The notes beneath the pieces are model-generated. The model was given only the letters and a program-made list of their open reading frames with translations. It was not told the origin of the DNA and did not search any database. This document shows positions 1 to 13,300 of a stretch of 64,000 nt of DNA, in pieces. This stretch comes from Vanessa cardui (taxonomy: Eukaryota; Arthropoda; Insecta; Lepidoptera; Nymphalidae), in the NCBI RefSeq assembly GCF_905220365.1, contig NC_061144.1:310001-374000 (forward strand), given 5' to 3'. The first letter of the stretch is position 1, and each line of letters begins with the position of its first letter. The translations under genes were made by a program, and so were the position numbers.

Positions 1-295
1 CAAAGTCGCGTATCCAGTTAGTCAAGAATGCCACTGTTCTATCAATCAAATGTCGCCTAACCTTGCATTCACTGCAACAATACCGCACTTCCATTGGTCA
101 CTTCACAGCGTGACAGTTCGGGTCACGACCGACCAATCATAGCCTGTCATTTTGTTAAATGTACAAATATTTTTCAATTATCCGTGCACCGCCTGACTAA
201 TGAGTAGCGGCTCGTTTTGTGAGACAGCTCTCGACGTATTTATTATATTCTAGTTTATCATAATATGATATAAAATATATTTTTGTTCGTTTGTT

Positions 296-578
296 TTTTT
301 ATGGTACATATGACGGACGAGCATATGTGCCACCTGATGGTAAGTGATAACCATCTCCTATAGACAATGGCGCTGTAAGAAATAATAATTATTTCTTCAA
401 TTACCAATGCGCCACAAACCTGGGCAAACTAAAATGTTATGTCCCTTGGTGCTGTCTGGCTAACTCACTCACCCTGTTGTTTGGCGCTGGAATATGTAAT
501 ATATCTGGGTAGATCTGATGAGTACCCACTCTTCAGATCTACCCAGATGGGCGTGCGAAAAGCCATACCACTAAGGAG
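296..578 (+). mobile_element. Interspersed repeat family B
   Basis: Carries the family landmarks GACGAGCATATGTGCCACCT, GATGGTAAGTG, ACAATGGCGCTGTAAGAAAT and TACCCAGATGGGC. This copy has a 16-bp inverted repeat at 503-518 and 533-548 (ATCTGGGTAGATCTGA) not seen in the others. No ORF or pol III box is visible; probably a SINE or MITE common in Lepidoptera. Confidence 0.8.
503..548. repeat. 16-bp perfect inverted repeat
   Basis: ATCTGGGTAGATCTGA at 503-518 with its complement at 533-548, spacer TGAGTACCCACTCT. Confidence 0.9.
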
Positions 579-1304
579 CTTGTTTTTATACTTTAAATAG
601 TATATGCTTATACGCTTATTAGCTCGATCTCATGGCTCATGAATCTGCATGGTCCAATGTTCGGATTGATTTTTGGACAACAAACTGAAGAGGTTGTTTC
701 GTAAGCTATTTCCAGCATAATATTGCCTTGTCTTGCTAAGCAATAGGAGTTCTACAAGAGCCTTATACTTCGGAAACGATTCACTGATGCCAGTACCTTG
801 ATGCACACTAGTCTTAAAAGTTAAGAGATGAACGCATCTGATAAAGTGGAACTTCGAATCTAATTACATCATTAACCGAAAACAACTTCACCGCGATGAA
901 TCAAGAAACTTTGAATCAAGATAACATAAGTTTCATGAGGCAGAACGAAATACATACAGAAGAATCGGATATCAACAGAAGTTCCATAATTTGATTGACC
1001 GCTTGCAGCCCATGTACACCGCGATCCAAAATCTAACACCACTCTCATATTTAACTTATCTTTAAGTAAATATATTGTTTGTGAGGAATACATCTGTATA
1101 CCGGTAAATTATGTTACCATTTCTTCTATATTATAAGTAGGTAGTAAACTTGAACCCACAAAACACAAGCAAGGTATTTTTTCCTAGTATACTATTAAAA
1201 CAGATGAATCAAACTAGTGCTCTGACATCAGTTGTGGTGGTGAGCCAACGTATTAAAGACGAGAAATCCAGTAATTTGTTTTTATTATAAAATTGGTAGA
1301 ACAG

Positions 1305-1415
1305 GCAAACCGCAAATGCTTCTCACCTTGGAAACTAAGTTATTATGTCCTTTGTGCCTTCAGACACTGACTTATTCACCATCCAAACTGGAAGCCCTTC
1401 CACCAGCCACCACCT
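1305..1415 (+). mobile_element. Family B fragment
   Basis: CACCTTGGAAACTAAGTTAT, TGTCCTTTGTGCCT and CCATCCAAACTGGAA match the middle of the family. Confidence 0.55.
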
Positions 1416-2224
1416 TAAGCTGACTATAATGACATGATCATTTTTTATTCATTATTTAATTACAATCCTTATTTCACTAAACTTAGCTGACTAGTGGTAT
1501 CGTATATATTATCCCATGCAACAATTAACGTAATTTGTTGATTATTAATAAAACTCTTATTAATGTTTTATAGTAATTTATGTTTTAATTAAGTTGGTCC
1601 CAAGCTGTTGGCCAGCAGTGTATGTGATATATGATACATTAATTAACACTTGGAAGGTCGCTGGCGACATGACTGCGGTTTTGTAGCGATCGTTATTAAT
1701 TATGTCTCAAGCCTGATATTAGAAAATCATTAATTATTTGAAATCTTATTTGGTGTTGTTACAGATTCATTAAACTTATATATAAATCGGATTGAGACAT
1801 GTGGGTAACTTTATAGCCCTACAAGTTTAATAATTAGCTCCATATGTTTGTTTGTGCATCTCATACGAATCGATAGACGATATATAGAGAACCTTGGTTT
1901 TTTTATATTTCGGGAATATAAAAACGTATACTAGAAACAAACTTTTTTCTATTAAATAAAGAGCTTCTCTTCTTGTGATGCGGAAACTGATTTTGAAATT
2001 AAATTAATTAATTTAAAAAAACTAGGTATATCTTAAATTGTCGATGAAGTACTACGTACTACGTCAGCAGTAAGAAATCATACTTATGTTGTTATTATGT
2101 GTTGTTTTGTTTATTATTATTATTTAGTCAAATTCTTATTCGTTTCGCATAAAACTTTCGCATTGTGAAAAATAAAGAGTGCGAAAACGTTGATTTGGCA
2201 TATCATACTAATTTCTTAGTTCTA

Positions 2225-2372
2225 TCAATGGTATGTTCAAATGAGTCATCTGATGGTTAGTGACCACCACTGCCCGGAGACATAAACCAATTCGCATCCT
2301 AGCTGGGAAACTGGGATGCTATGTTCTTGTAGTTACACTGGCTCACCCATGCTTCAATCCAGAATAATATTG
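2225..2372 (+). mobile_element. Family B fragment, diverged
   Basis: GTCATCTGATGGTTAGTGAC, TAGTTACACTGGCTCACCCA and CTTCAATCCAGAATAATATT follow the family order with many changes. Confidence 0.6.
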
Positions 2373-2895
2373 GTCTAAATTATTATCATTGTATAAATTT
2401 TAATATAACGCGTGGAAAGTCGGTTCATACAGCTGGTGTGATAGTTGTATACAATAAGTTTCTACGAATTAAATGATCATGAGAATATAAAGACCATACC
2501 ACATTACACAACTCCATATAAGACTGATGATTACAACACATTGACAAATGATCTCGAATCGGCCAGCATCCTCCGCTGTAATTAAATACAAGAGTAATCT
2601 GCGATAATAATCGTGTTTTCGATTATTTAGAACAGTTGCCCGTCAAAGCGTCATCGATCAGAGGCTTAGAAGGTTATTTGAGAAGTAATTGTTTATATGT
2701 TACTGTAAAAAATGTATAATATGTTAATAATAATAATAAGCTACTGTAACTATCCATATATAGTCTTTGTATGGTTGTCCGATACGATTCGTCTGATTTT
2801 TTTATTGTGACTGTACTTTAGTAAGTTGTTAAGCTTCTGGCTTAAATTCTTTGACCTTTAATATGTAAACCTAAGGGACGGGCTTTACTAATCCG

Positions 2896-2938
2896 GATTA
2901 GATTCTACCCGTTCGAAGTTCCCGGGTAGAATCTAATC
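2896..2938. repeat. 16-bp perfect inverted repeat
   Basis: GATTAGATTCTACCCG at 2896-2911 and its complement at 2923-2938, loop TTCGAAGTTCC. Confidence 0.9.
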
Positions 2939-5179
2939 TAATAGAAGTTCGATGTTTGTTTGTGTGACCTGTACGCAATGCGAAGCCATTGAATTGAAAT
3001 ATGAATGTTTCTGGAATTATAAAGTAAATAGCCTGCAAATTTCGTGACACTGGACAAAGATCTCCTCTCCTTCTACAGAGGTGTTTCCTTAAAAGCCGAT
3101 CACTATGAATAAATACATGAATAAAATACATGGCAATTTGGTGGTATTAGCTCGTCATTGGACCCATAAGTTCGGGTTTAATAGTTCAAGGCCATCGCAG
3201 CTCTAAAACAGTAGTACTTATTTGTAAAGCAACCGTGAACGCCGAGAACGATGGTTACACTAAATATAGATTAAAAGCAACCTTTGTTTGTAGCGTGTAC
3301 CTCAAGCATCACGGTCTCTCTGTTTAATTTAACAATTGCTTTTTTTTTTTCGAGGAACAACGCCAAGCAAATATTGAGCAGATTTTGATAAATCATTGCG
3401 TTGCTTTCGGTATAAATTGGTTAAGTCTCAATTTAATTGGTATATGTCATTGTTGAGTTTTTATTAGAAGCATACATTAAAGCAAATAGGTAATATCAGT
3501 TTTGCTTGTATTATTAAATTATTTTTAGTATAGTCTGAATAATAAAAGTAACAATTAAAGTGCCAACCCTAATCTTAAACAAGCCTCTTAATACTACTGT
3601 ATTGTACTGTCAGCCAAAGCTTCGATTTGCTTACTGATTTATGATTCAACGATTCGTTGATTTATGATTCAGCACAATGAATCAGCCTAAATGATGGCAG
3701 ATCTAATAATTCATGTCGATAACTCGCTTAGATAATTTATATTTCGGTGAATGTTTGTGGTAGTTTAATTGGACTTTTTGCTTTTGAGATTAATTACATT
3801 GTATTGCAATTTAATTGTGTATATTTATCGACAGTGCAGACAAGATGGGCAAAAATTTGATCAATAGATACGTGAAATTATTGACAAGGATGCGATAATC
3901 TTAAAAACTCGACGTAAGTAATTTTATTAGCAGTATCTACTAGATGTCCGTGTGTGTGAAAAATAATTAGTACCTAATTTTATTTTCTGAAACAAGTTTA
4001 GAGATATTTATTATTATTACTACTCGTCGCAAGGATGGAATGTATTGAAAAAGGGAGGTCAACATTTAAATGGTGCAGCCATTTATTTGGCCGCAGGTTT
4101 CGCAGCGAACGATTTGCACATAACTTGGAATTTATGAAAGCGTCTACAGATATTCTGCTTAATGAATATTGCTTATCGACTGGTTAGACGAATGTTGTTA
4201 GCTCGGCAAGTATACGTGACAAAAAATAATGAATGTATCAAACTCAGGTAGCTTTTTACCAGTAATTTGTTTTAAGAGCTATCTTATATACATATATAAT
4301 ATCGAGATTACCACTTACAAACACACACATTTATGTTATCGAAGCGTTTTAATAAAACTAATTAAAATAATTACTCAAGCTTATATTGTCAGGATCACCT
4401 AAAATTTCAGCTTGTTGAGTTGAGGAAAACCACTTCAGATTCAATATCAAGTGTAGTAAAAAGGCTCCTCAAACACTATAAAAACAAAAACAAAAACGAT
4501 CAATTTTAAATGAAATTCGAACTAATAAAAACCCTTACCCTTACTTTTACCCTAAGGAGTGGTATTTTTTACAAAACTTATTCAAAGTAACAACATTTAT
4601 ATTCAATTTTACAAATATGTTTACATATTTTAACGGGGTTCTGAGATAAAAAATAAAATTTTAAGGAATTGCAATCGAATTGAAAACGTCATTATATTTT
4701 TAAGTCGGTTACAAACAGGGACTGTAGCTCATTAATGAAATAACAAGGCGTCCCGTTGGTCTACTTTTCTCGCAGAGCAACGAAAAGCATAGAAACGACG
4801 ATGATTGACGACGATGAGTGTTCATCGTGTCAAAAATGGATGTTTTTTTCCTTGTATAATATATCTTCAACAAAGACCTTAAATATTGTGTCACGTGTTT
4901 TAGTATGACTTTGAATATTGGTATAATATGCCATTTTTATATATATTTTTTGTAAATATTATCGAGCCCGTTTGGGTAGATATCTTCAGGTATTTTACAG
5001 TTAAACAGCAACAATTAGATTGTTATGCTAGATGGGTGGGTGACGGTTATCATCAAAAGGCCTATTTATATGTTTATTACTATTAAAATTTATTTGTTAC
5101 AGTGTTCCGATCAATTTTAAAGTATGCCATGCGTTACTTAACAAAGTAAAATATAGATTGATTGATGCTGGAATCCAAC

Positions 5180-5300
5180 AAATCCACCAACCTGCAATGG
5201 AACAGGGTGGTGGAATATGTTCCAAACCTTCTCCTCAAAGGGTGAGGAGGCCTTTAGCCCAGCAGTGGGAATTTACAGGCTGTTGTTGTTATTGTTGATG
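5180..5300 (+). mobile_element. tRNA-derived SINE, 3' half
   Basis: Matches the tail of the family: CCAACCTGCAATGGAACAG, GTGGTGGAATATGTTCC, AGCCCAGCAGTGGGAATTTA, ending CTGTTGTTGTT. The tRNA-like head is absent. Confidence 0.8.
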
Positions 5301-5337
5301 CTGGAATCGATACCAAAATGTTAAATATGGAATCAAA

Positions 5338-5480
5338 TCAAAATATATTCTTTATTCGAGTAGGCTTTTGTAAGTACTTTTGAATCGTCATATAACAAGC
5401 TGTATTATGTGAAGCTACCACCGGTTCGGAATGCATATCCTACCCAGAAGAACCGTCAAGAAACTCAGAGAATTATTTGG
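5338..5480 (-). mobile_element. Truncated LINE 3' UTR
   Basis: Minus-strand copy of the CCGAACCGGTGG/TTCTTCTCGGTAG 3' UTR (plus-strand text CTTTATTCGAGTAGGC, GCTACCACCGGTTCGGAA, AGAAGAACCGTCAAGAAACT). Confidence 0.8.
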
Positions 5481-5959
5481 CACATTTATTAAAATATTAA
5501 GATTTATTGGTGCTTGTAATATTTATACATCGCTCCATAGATCTTTGCCAATGCCGCGGACATGCCACATCTGGAACAATCTTACATCTATGACTCTCAG
5601 CAGTCAGGTGTTGCCATAAATAGGCCTGACTAACTAGCCTTATCTTACTCCTTCATAATAAATAACGTCGGCACAGCCGTCTGTCCTGTTCGACGTATGC
5701 TTAATGGATAAATATTTTCTTAATATATTTCCATGAAATTATCGAAATACAAGTTTTGATTAACAGTAATTAATTAGTAACACCCACCAGATGATATCAG
5801 ACATTAATAATATTGCAACTGAGGGATATTACACTAATGCATATTGCGTTCATGTTTTAATACGGAAGGAAAGTATAGGGGGTTTTGCAATAACAGTGTG
5901 TTTACGACAGTACTCTAAATAAAGATTATAAATTATGTTTTAGTTGTATTATGCAGAAC

Positions 5960-6165
5960 ACTTTGACTCAAACTCAAATAACTTTATTCAATATAGAAGT
6001 ATTAAGCTTACGTATTGATGGTTAAATGAAACAGTACCACCGGTTCGGAAAAGAAAATAATCGTCATTTATCAAACTATATTAAGTAGAGCTATCACCGG
6101 TTCTGAATGCATATTCTACCTGAGAAGAACCGGTGAAAAAATCTCAGCGGGTTTTTTTTTTAGAA
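5960..6165 (-). mobile_element. Two overlapping LINE 3' UTR pieces
   Basis: AACTCAAATAACTTTATTCA and CAGTACCACCGGTTCGGAAA belong to the subfamily seen at 39740-39890. A second GCTATCACCGGTTCTGAATG piece follows at once. Likely two truncated insertions or a rearranged one. Confidence 0.7.
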
Positions 6166-7499
6166 CTGAAGACTGAAGACTTTTATTAGAACTGAAGTTT
6201 ATTGTTTTAGATACTTTTATCGATTAACATGAAACAGTAAAAATTTTTATCTTCATATTAAGATATTAAGTATCAATTGAAATGTCTGTGAGTGTTATAA
6301 TACCGCTCATATTTATATAAAGATAATCCTTGTCGGTGTTACGCAATCAAACTCAAGACAATAGCGCGACGAAGTTTCGTAAGAGCTTTCAAGCGCTAAG
6401 AATTACGTAAACTTGCGACTGTCTTAAGTCGGTCTTAGTGCGTGTAAAACAAATTTAAAATCTTCATTTTTTTTTGTCAATAAACCAGAGTAAGTATAAA
6501 AGCTTTGATTTAATTGTGCATAAATAATATCATCAAAATTAAAATGGTACAGTGGAATCAATAAAAGGCACCTTGGATAAGTCCTCTTTTGCATCGAAGA
6601 AGAAAATTTGAGGCTAAATATTTCATGCTCTTGAATAGTTGACAAAAGGGTTTTAGGATGTATGACCCTGCACAAGATGAATTATAAACACAAATGAAAC
6701 ACATTAAAACTCATTATTCGTTGCCTGGATGATGATACATGATATTTGATTTAATTTCACGTTTTCTATCCACTAGGCAAATTCCGCTCGTTTCAAATAT
6801 CTAGAACACTTTGTTGCTGAAATTATATTGACTCGAATTGTTTTCATATCACATAAAATATGTGTATTTAACTTTACAATAAAATGTATTTGAAACTTTT
6901 TGGTGATGTATTGATGCTGTGGGGGTGTAAGGAATAGTTTACACTTCCTCCAATGTTGCCAGTAGGCATCACAGCGGATGAAATGTCCCATTCGATAGTT
7001 TACCAATATTATTTTAAGAAAAAAATAATTACTTTACCCGAAAAAAAATATGTATGTATGTATTGGTACCTTAATAACTTTTGAATTATTATTATTTTAT
7101 GACAAGACTATTACAAAATATATTTCGTTGATCTAAGATAATATTTTTTAACTTTAAAGTAATTATATCGAACAGCAAAATAATTACTTATGAAGTTAAT
7201 TACAGCATTTGGATTGCACAACGTTTTACAAAGGCAAGGACGATATAATTTTATTTAAAAAATTGTATAAAAGTTGCAAGTCTGCGCTGTGACATTGAGG
7301 TTAATCTTCGGGTCACGCGCGGAGCAATCAACAGTATCCATGCATTCAGTTTAATCGACATCGATAAAAGATTATAAATTGTATAGCACACTGATTATCA
7401 CTACATATTATAAAACAAAGTACCCCGGCCACGACTGTCTGTCTGTCTGTTCGCGATAAATTTTGAAAGTACTGAACGGATTTTCATGAGGTTTTCACT

Positions 7500-7549
7500 A
7501 ACTTACTTATTAATCCCTTTGTCTATACAAAGGGATTAATAAGTAAGTT
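7500..7549. repeat. Perfect hairpin 1 (23-bp arms, 4-base loop)
   Basis: Arms 7500-7522 and 7527-7549, loop CTAT; the left arm begins AACTTACTTATTAATCCC. No mismatch. Confidence 0.95.
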
Positions 7550-7609
7550 TTTTTTGTTTATATACACAAAAAAATTATTAAAGTTTTTTGTGTATATAAA
7601 CAAAAAAAA
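7548..7609. repeat. Perfect hairpin 2 (26-bp arms, 10-base loop)
   Basis: Arms 7548-7573 and 7584-7609 around ATTATTAAAG; the core is GTTTATATACAC and its complement, flanked by T and A runs. It directly abuts hairpin 1. Confidence 0.95.
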
Positions 7610-7671
7610 GTTTAAATAGAACGACAATTCTTAAACATTTCGAAAAGGGCTAAACTAAAATAAAAAAAATT

Positions 7672-8583
7672 ATGAATAAAAGGCGAATGAATATTAATGA
7701 CATCACTAATGTTATAAAAAATTGTTCATGCTCGTTATATGCAGATGACTTAAAAATTTACAAAACAGTAAAATCAGTTGATGACATTCAGTTAATACAG
7801 GATGACCTTAATAATATTATGAACTGGTGTGAAGTCAATAGTATGGCTCTTAATACTAACAAGTGCTTTCATATAAAATACACGAGGAAGAAAAAACCGC
7901 TTGTCTCCAGTTATTTTATTAATAATGTAACCTTAAAAGAGTTATCTGAGATAAGAGACTTAGGAGTTACTATTGACAAAAAGTTAAATTTTAAATCACA
8001 CATAAACAATATTGTTGACAAAGCTGCAAAGTTCTTGGGATTCATTAAACGCAATACTAAGGGATTTTCTTCCAGGACTAAAATTATTTTATATAACGCT
8101 TTCGTAAGAAGTCATCTTGAATTCGCCAGCGTCATTTGGAATCCTTTTTACAGCTCTAACTCTCAACGCGTTGAAGGAATACAACGTGCATTTACTCGAC
8201 ATTTGGCCTTCCAAGCCAGCGGTTTCTCACACAGGCAGCCATACAATCAGCGACTAGCTGAATATAAATTAATGTCTCTTCGAAATAGGCGGGATATTCT
8301 CGATCAATGTTTTTTGCATAAAATTATACACAACAAGGTTAAGTGCTGCGACCATTTACATCGAATATCTCTTACTGTTCCTCGCAAACATCCCCGAAGT
8401 TACATAACAAAAATATTCCATACTTCTATCACGAAAACTCGTCTTGGAAAAATGGCTCCGATAGTGCGCATATGTGCTCGACATAATGAATTGACAAAAG
8501 TTATACATGGCATTGACATCTTTCATGATAGCTTCATTGCTTTTAAAAAAAAGCTCATGGATTACTTTTTATTAGCTAAATAG
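7672..8583 (+). pseudogene. 5'-truncated LINE reverse transcriptase (303-residue open frame)
   Basis: Starts inside the RT palm just before YADD (residues 23-26) and continues through [33 protein letters not shown] and ALQRAF-type thumb and C-terminal motifs to a stop. The frame is still open over 303 codons. Upstream palm motifs and the endonuclease are absent, so it cannot be active. A 3' UTR follows, ending in (TAAA)n near 8850. Different family from the LINEs at 10 kb and 34 kb; Jockey/CR1-like. Confidence 0.85.
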
Positions 8584-8848
8584 TGCGTTACATTCCTGTT
8601 ATTTTTTTTTCTTTTTTTTTCTGTTATATTATTTAGTTATAGTTATTACGTTTATAAACGACGATAGCATAGGTCATTTTTTTTTTAATTGTATAATATG
8701 TTTTATTTTCAACTTTAAACAAATATGTTGACACGATACACTATGAATGTTATGTACACTTGTAATCGATGTACATATCAGAAGTTGTTTTTCTTTTGTT
8801 GGATGTTGTGTAAGCCATCAATTAATATGTATATTGTTAGTGTACTTA

Positions 8849-8871
8849 TTAAATAAATAAATAAATAAATA
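8849..8871 (+). repeat. (AAAT)n tail of the LINE fragment
   Basis: Five to six AAAT/TAAA units close the 3' end of the LINE whose ORF ends at 8583. Confidence 0.8.
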
Positions 8872-8925
8872 TTTAAAAAAAAACTTATGTCAACCCGTGC
8901 GAAGCTTTCCGCTAGTTGCTTCTAA

Positions 8926-10048
8926 TTATATTTCGCTTTGAAGAGTGAGCAAGTATAACATACGCAAATGACATATTCAAATCAAATCAAAATCGAAATA
9001 TACTTTATTTAAATAACCTTTTAACAAGCACTTTTCATTTCCGAATTTGAAAACGCTACTTAGGCTGATAACTACCAGACCAGGTAGATATGACAAACTG
9101 TTTACATCACTTCCAAGCTTACACCACACGTTGAATGACTATATCTAAAGAGTATCAATTTTATTTATAAGTCCTCAGATTATCATCTCATTTTATTTTA
9201 TTAAGAAGGGCCGACATAGCACACAGGATTAAGAGGAAAGGTGGCGTTTTGCCCATACAAACGTTGTCCATTAATTCCTCTTTGGATATTGAGATTAGAG
9301 CACTGTTTTTTTTAACATTGATATACTACTGCGGGTATCGATGTTTTTCTTTTCATAAATAAGGTATTATAAGAATTAGGATCAAACCAGTTTGGCCGTT
9401 GGGTTATCGAACCACGATTCAAACCCCATATCAGTAACAATATATCAGCTTGTCTACTTTTAGTCCACATAATAGAATGTGGGCTCAGCTTCCATTTTTA
9501 TTGAATTTAAAACACGAATGATGTAGGCGGACGTCATAAATAAGAACATGATTATAACTTATACGATCCATAAATACTGAATCAATGGTGATATTAAACA
9601 CTATAATGCGCGCTCGTTTCAAAACAAAATACCAATTATAATTTATGAGAGCCGCATTAACATTGATCTAAATACAGCATCCGTCACAAAGGGCACACTT
9701 CTGTGCCACATTTGAATATAATAGCGTTTATCTATATATCTATAAATAGAATCGTTAAAGTGTCTGTTTATGTAAATGCATAGAAGATTAATGATGATTG
9801 AATGTTATAAGAACCCGATATCTTGTCGAGTTATGTCACAAAACAACGTTAATAGGGCCAGTGGTTGCATCGCTGGTTCAGTGGTGTATAAAGTAGACGG
9901 AGGTTCTAGGTTCAAAAACGCCGAGTCTGATCAGAAAACGATCATTGGTAGTTTGGAGTTTGACAGTATGTATAATCTCATCAAGTGAAGCTTCAGCTAT
10001 CAAGTAAAGCTGTTGTTCTACTAGTTTTTTCCTTTCGTGTCGGAAGTT
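8926..10048. other. Non-coding DNA between the Helitron-like shell and the TIR element
   Basis: A tRNA-like phrase (GGTTCAGTGG, GGTTCTAGGTTCAAA) near 9860-9925 hints at an old SINE but has no full structure. Nothing else is recognised. Confidence 0.5.
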
Positions 10049-10348
10049 TAATAGACTATTTGACTGGTTTTTAAAATCAATTTTATAGTATTTAGTAGAG
10101 CTTAAGAAACCCAGTAAAAGTTGTTTTTTTATTATTGTACACGAAAAATATCATATTAAAATTTTCATATTTAAATAACGCGCGAAAACGCTACTTGGAC
10201 AATATGGCGCTGCAATGGGGTCGGTGACGTCACTTTGCTATATTTTAATCTGTGGTAAATATAGTAGAAAAGCAAGGTTGGTTTACAAGAAAGTGACTTC
10301 ATCATAGGCCCGGCCAATCAGGAGCGTTTTGTGTCACGTGACAAACGT

Positions 10349-13300
10349 AAACGTGTCAGTAAGTGATAGTGCCACGCTGTATACCTTCGGGTTACAGCCG
10401 AATGGGCCGGCACGCCCGGGGAAGTACCACTCTCTCACTTAAAATCGGCGTAAAGTGGTAGCTATGCTACCGCGTTTCGCCCGGTAAGTGAGAGTTCCGG
10501 AGGCCCAATCCCCCTCCCCCCCAAAACTTGATGGTTGTGCAGAATATGGTTAAATTACCCCAGGAGGGTACCACCAGCGACAGCGGTGGAGAATCCCTCT
10601 CTGGGCATCCATGCTCAGGACATACACCACCTGAGCAGGGATGCCCAGGCTGCCCTCCGAATTCTGGGGGGGGCAATTTTGCGCTCGCCACTGTTCGAGG
10701 CAAGCGGAGCAGGCATCATAAGGCAACCCCTACCACCCTCGCTGTGGACTTCTGCAACATAAGGGGACTCAACTCTAACCTCAACGCCGTTCACTACCAT
10801 CTGGAAACGGCGAAGCCGGCCTTGCTCTTTCTAACCGAGACCCAGATATCTTCTCCTGCCGATACGACTTTTCTTTCGTACCCTGGGTACAAATTGGAAC
10901 ATTCCTTTGTGCCACGAGCTGGGGTATGCGTTTACGTCAGAGATGATATCTGTTCTCGACGCCTCGGCAGCCTTGAAGGACAGGACCTATCGATTATCTG
11001 GCTGCGTGTAGACTGCGATGACCATCCGCGAATCTATGCGTGCCTTTATAGGTCCCATAGCGGCAATGCCGAAACTGACCGACTGGTTGAGCACGTCCAA
11101 TTGGCTACAGATTCCGTGCTGCAGCTGATTCCATCCGCAGAGATCATTATTCTGGGCGACTTTAATGCCCATCACGCTGAATGGCTCGGCTCACGCACCA
11201 CCGATCATGCGGGTAGATCTGTTCTGGACTTCGCTCTAGCATATGATCTGACACAACTGGTCAACTCGCCAACACGAATACCGGATGTGGAGGATCATAC
11301 ACCTTCCCTGTTGGACCTTCTGCTGACTTCGCATCCGGATGGCTATCAGGTTACCGTCGATCCCCCTCTGGGCTCGTCGGACCACTGTCTCGTCCGGAGT
11401 ATAGTGCCGGTTATGCGGTACTCACGGCCTCGCTTTGTTGGGTGCCGCCGAGTATGGCACTATAAGTCAGCAGATTGGGATGGGATGCGGTCTTTTTTTG
11501 CATCTTACCCATGGGGGCAGATTTGTTTCTCGCCGGATGATCCGAACGCTGCTGCTGACTCTGTTGCCGATGTGGTGCTTCAGGGTATGGAACTATTCAT
11601 TCCTTACTCTGCAGTACCCATCGGTGGCAAGTCCCAGCCTTGGTTTGGTCGCTTCTGCAAAACGGCATCACGCCGAAAGTGGGAACGCTATCAAACCTGG
11701 GCTAATGCATCTGCGTCTCGTGATATAAATACCAGCGCATTCAAAAAAGAATATAACTCTGCCTCTAGGTCCCTCAAAAACGTGATTGCTAGGGCGAAGA
11801 CGGAGTACATTGGCAGAATTGGCGAGAGACTGGTGCGCCTCCCTTCAGGAACACGTGCGTTCTGGTCTCTCGCTAAGGCTGTCTTAGGGAATTTCTGTCA
11901 GCCTTCGTTTCCATCTCTGCACAGGGACGGTGAGTCATTGGCCCATACCGCGAAAGAGAAAGCTGATCTTTTAGGCTCTCTCTTCGCGTCGAACTCGACT
12001 CTGGATGACCAAGGAAAGTCTCCACCGACAATTCCGCGGTGTGATACCACGATGCCGGAGGTTAAATTCCGGCAAAGTGCAGTTCGCAAAGCACTTCTTT
12101 CCTTGGATATTCATAAGTCGAGTGGACCTGATGGCATCCCTCCAATCGTGCTACGGACATGTGCTCCCGAGTTGGCACCGGTCTTAACGCGTCTTTTCCG
12201 GCAATCCTACACATTAGGCGTCGTCCCGAACTCCTGGAAGACAGCTTTGGTGCACCCGATCCCTAAAAAAGGCAACCGCTCAGATCCGTCCAATTATAGA
12301 CCTATAGCCATCACCTCCTTGCTCTCCAAGGTAATGGAGTCCCTTATTAACTGCCAGCTCCTGCGGTACCTAGAGGAGAATCAGCTGATTAGTGACCGCC
12401 AGTACGGTTTCCGTCGGGGTCGCTCAGCCGGTGATCTTCTAGTTTACCTTACTCACAGGTGGGCTGAAGCAGTTGAGAGCAAGGGGGAGGCATTAGCAGC
12501 CAGCTTGGACATAGCGAAGGCCTACGATCGCGTATGGCACAAAGCGCTTCTTTCGAAGCTTCCTTCCTATGGGCTTCCCGGGAAATTATGCAATTGGATT
12601 ACCAGCTTTTTGGCAGATCGGAGCATCAAGGTCGTTGTCGACGGTGCATGCTCTGACTTAAAATTCGTCAATGCTGGTGTTCCACAAGGCTGCGTTCTAT
12701 CACCCACTCTGTTTCTTCTGCATATCAATGATTTGTTGCAAATCGGGAACATTCATTGCTATGCAGACGACAGTACCGTTGACACCTTATACACCGGCCG
12801 CGCTAATATTTCTCGGGAAAACGTCGAAGAGAACCGGAACAAACTTGTGTCTGAAATCGAGTCTTCATTAAACGAAGTCTCGAATTGGGGCCGGCTAAAT
12901 CTAGTCCATTTCAACCCCAAAAAGACGCAAGTTTGCGCGTTAACCGCTAAAAAAACACCATTTGTCGTATCTCCACAATTTGAGAACATTCCGATAGCCG
13001 CTACAGGTAGTATCGGAATACTTGGCGTTGATATTTCGAGCCTCGTTCAGTTCCGCGGTCAATTGGAAGGCAAAGCCAAATTGGCTTCAAAAAAGCTGGG
13101 TGTGCTCAGCAAAGCGAGACAGTATTTCACGTCGGCCCATCGCCTAAAAATTTACAAGGCGCAAATTCGGCCTCACATGGAGTACTGCTCTCACCTCTGG
13201 GCGGGTGCTCCCCAGTACCAGCTCCTTCCATTTGACCGCATTCAACGTAGAGCGGCCCGAGTTATCGACGATCAAGCCCTTTCCGATCTCCTTGATCCTT

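Larger units (their letters stand above)
1..7389. other. Non-coding DNA with scattered repeats
   Basis: Apart from the repeats listed separately, no gene, splice-linked exon or RNA gene is recognised. Open frames here are under 85 codons and have no recognisable motif. It could be intergenic or part of a long Nox 5' intron. Confidence 0.6.
7390..8925 (+). mobile_element. Helitron-like shell containing a LINE fragment
   Basis: The left part (ATTATAAAACAAAGTACCCC, then a CTGT microsatellite) and the right end (CAACCCGTGCGAAGC..CGCTAGT, 8891-8925) match the two ends of non-autonomous Helitron-like repeats elsewhere in the window. Between them lie two hairpins and a LINE fragment with its tail. 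CTAG plus a nearby short stem is the usual Helitron 3' end; the assignment is by pattern only. Confidence 0.45.

Noticed and set aside
9776..9988. 70-codon frame with tRNA-like phrases
   Set aside because: The sequence looks like an old SINE fragment; the protein frame has no recognisable feature.
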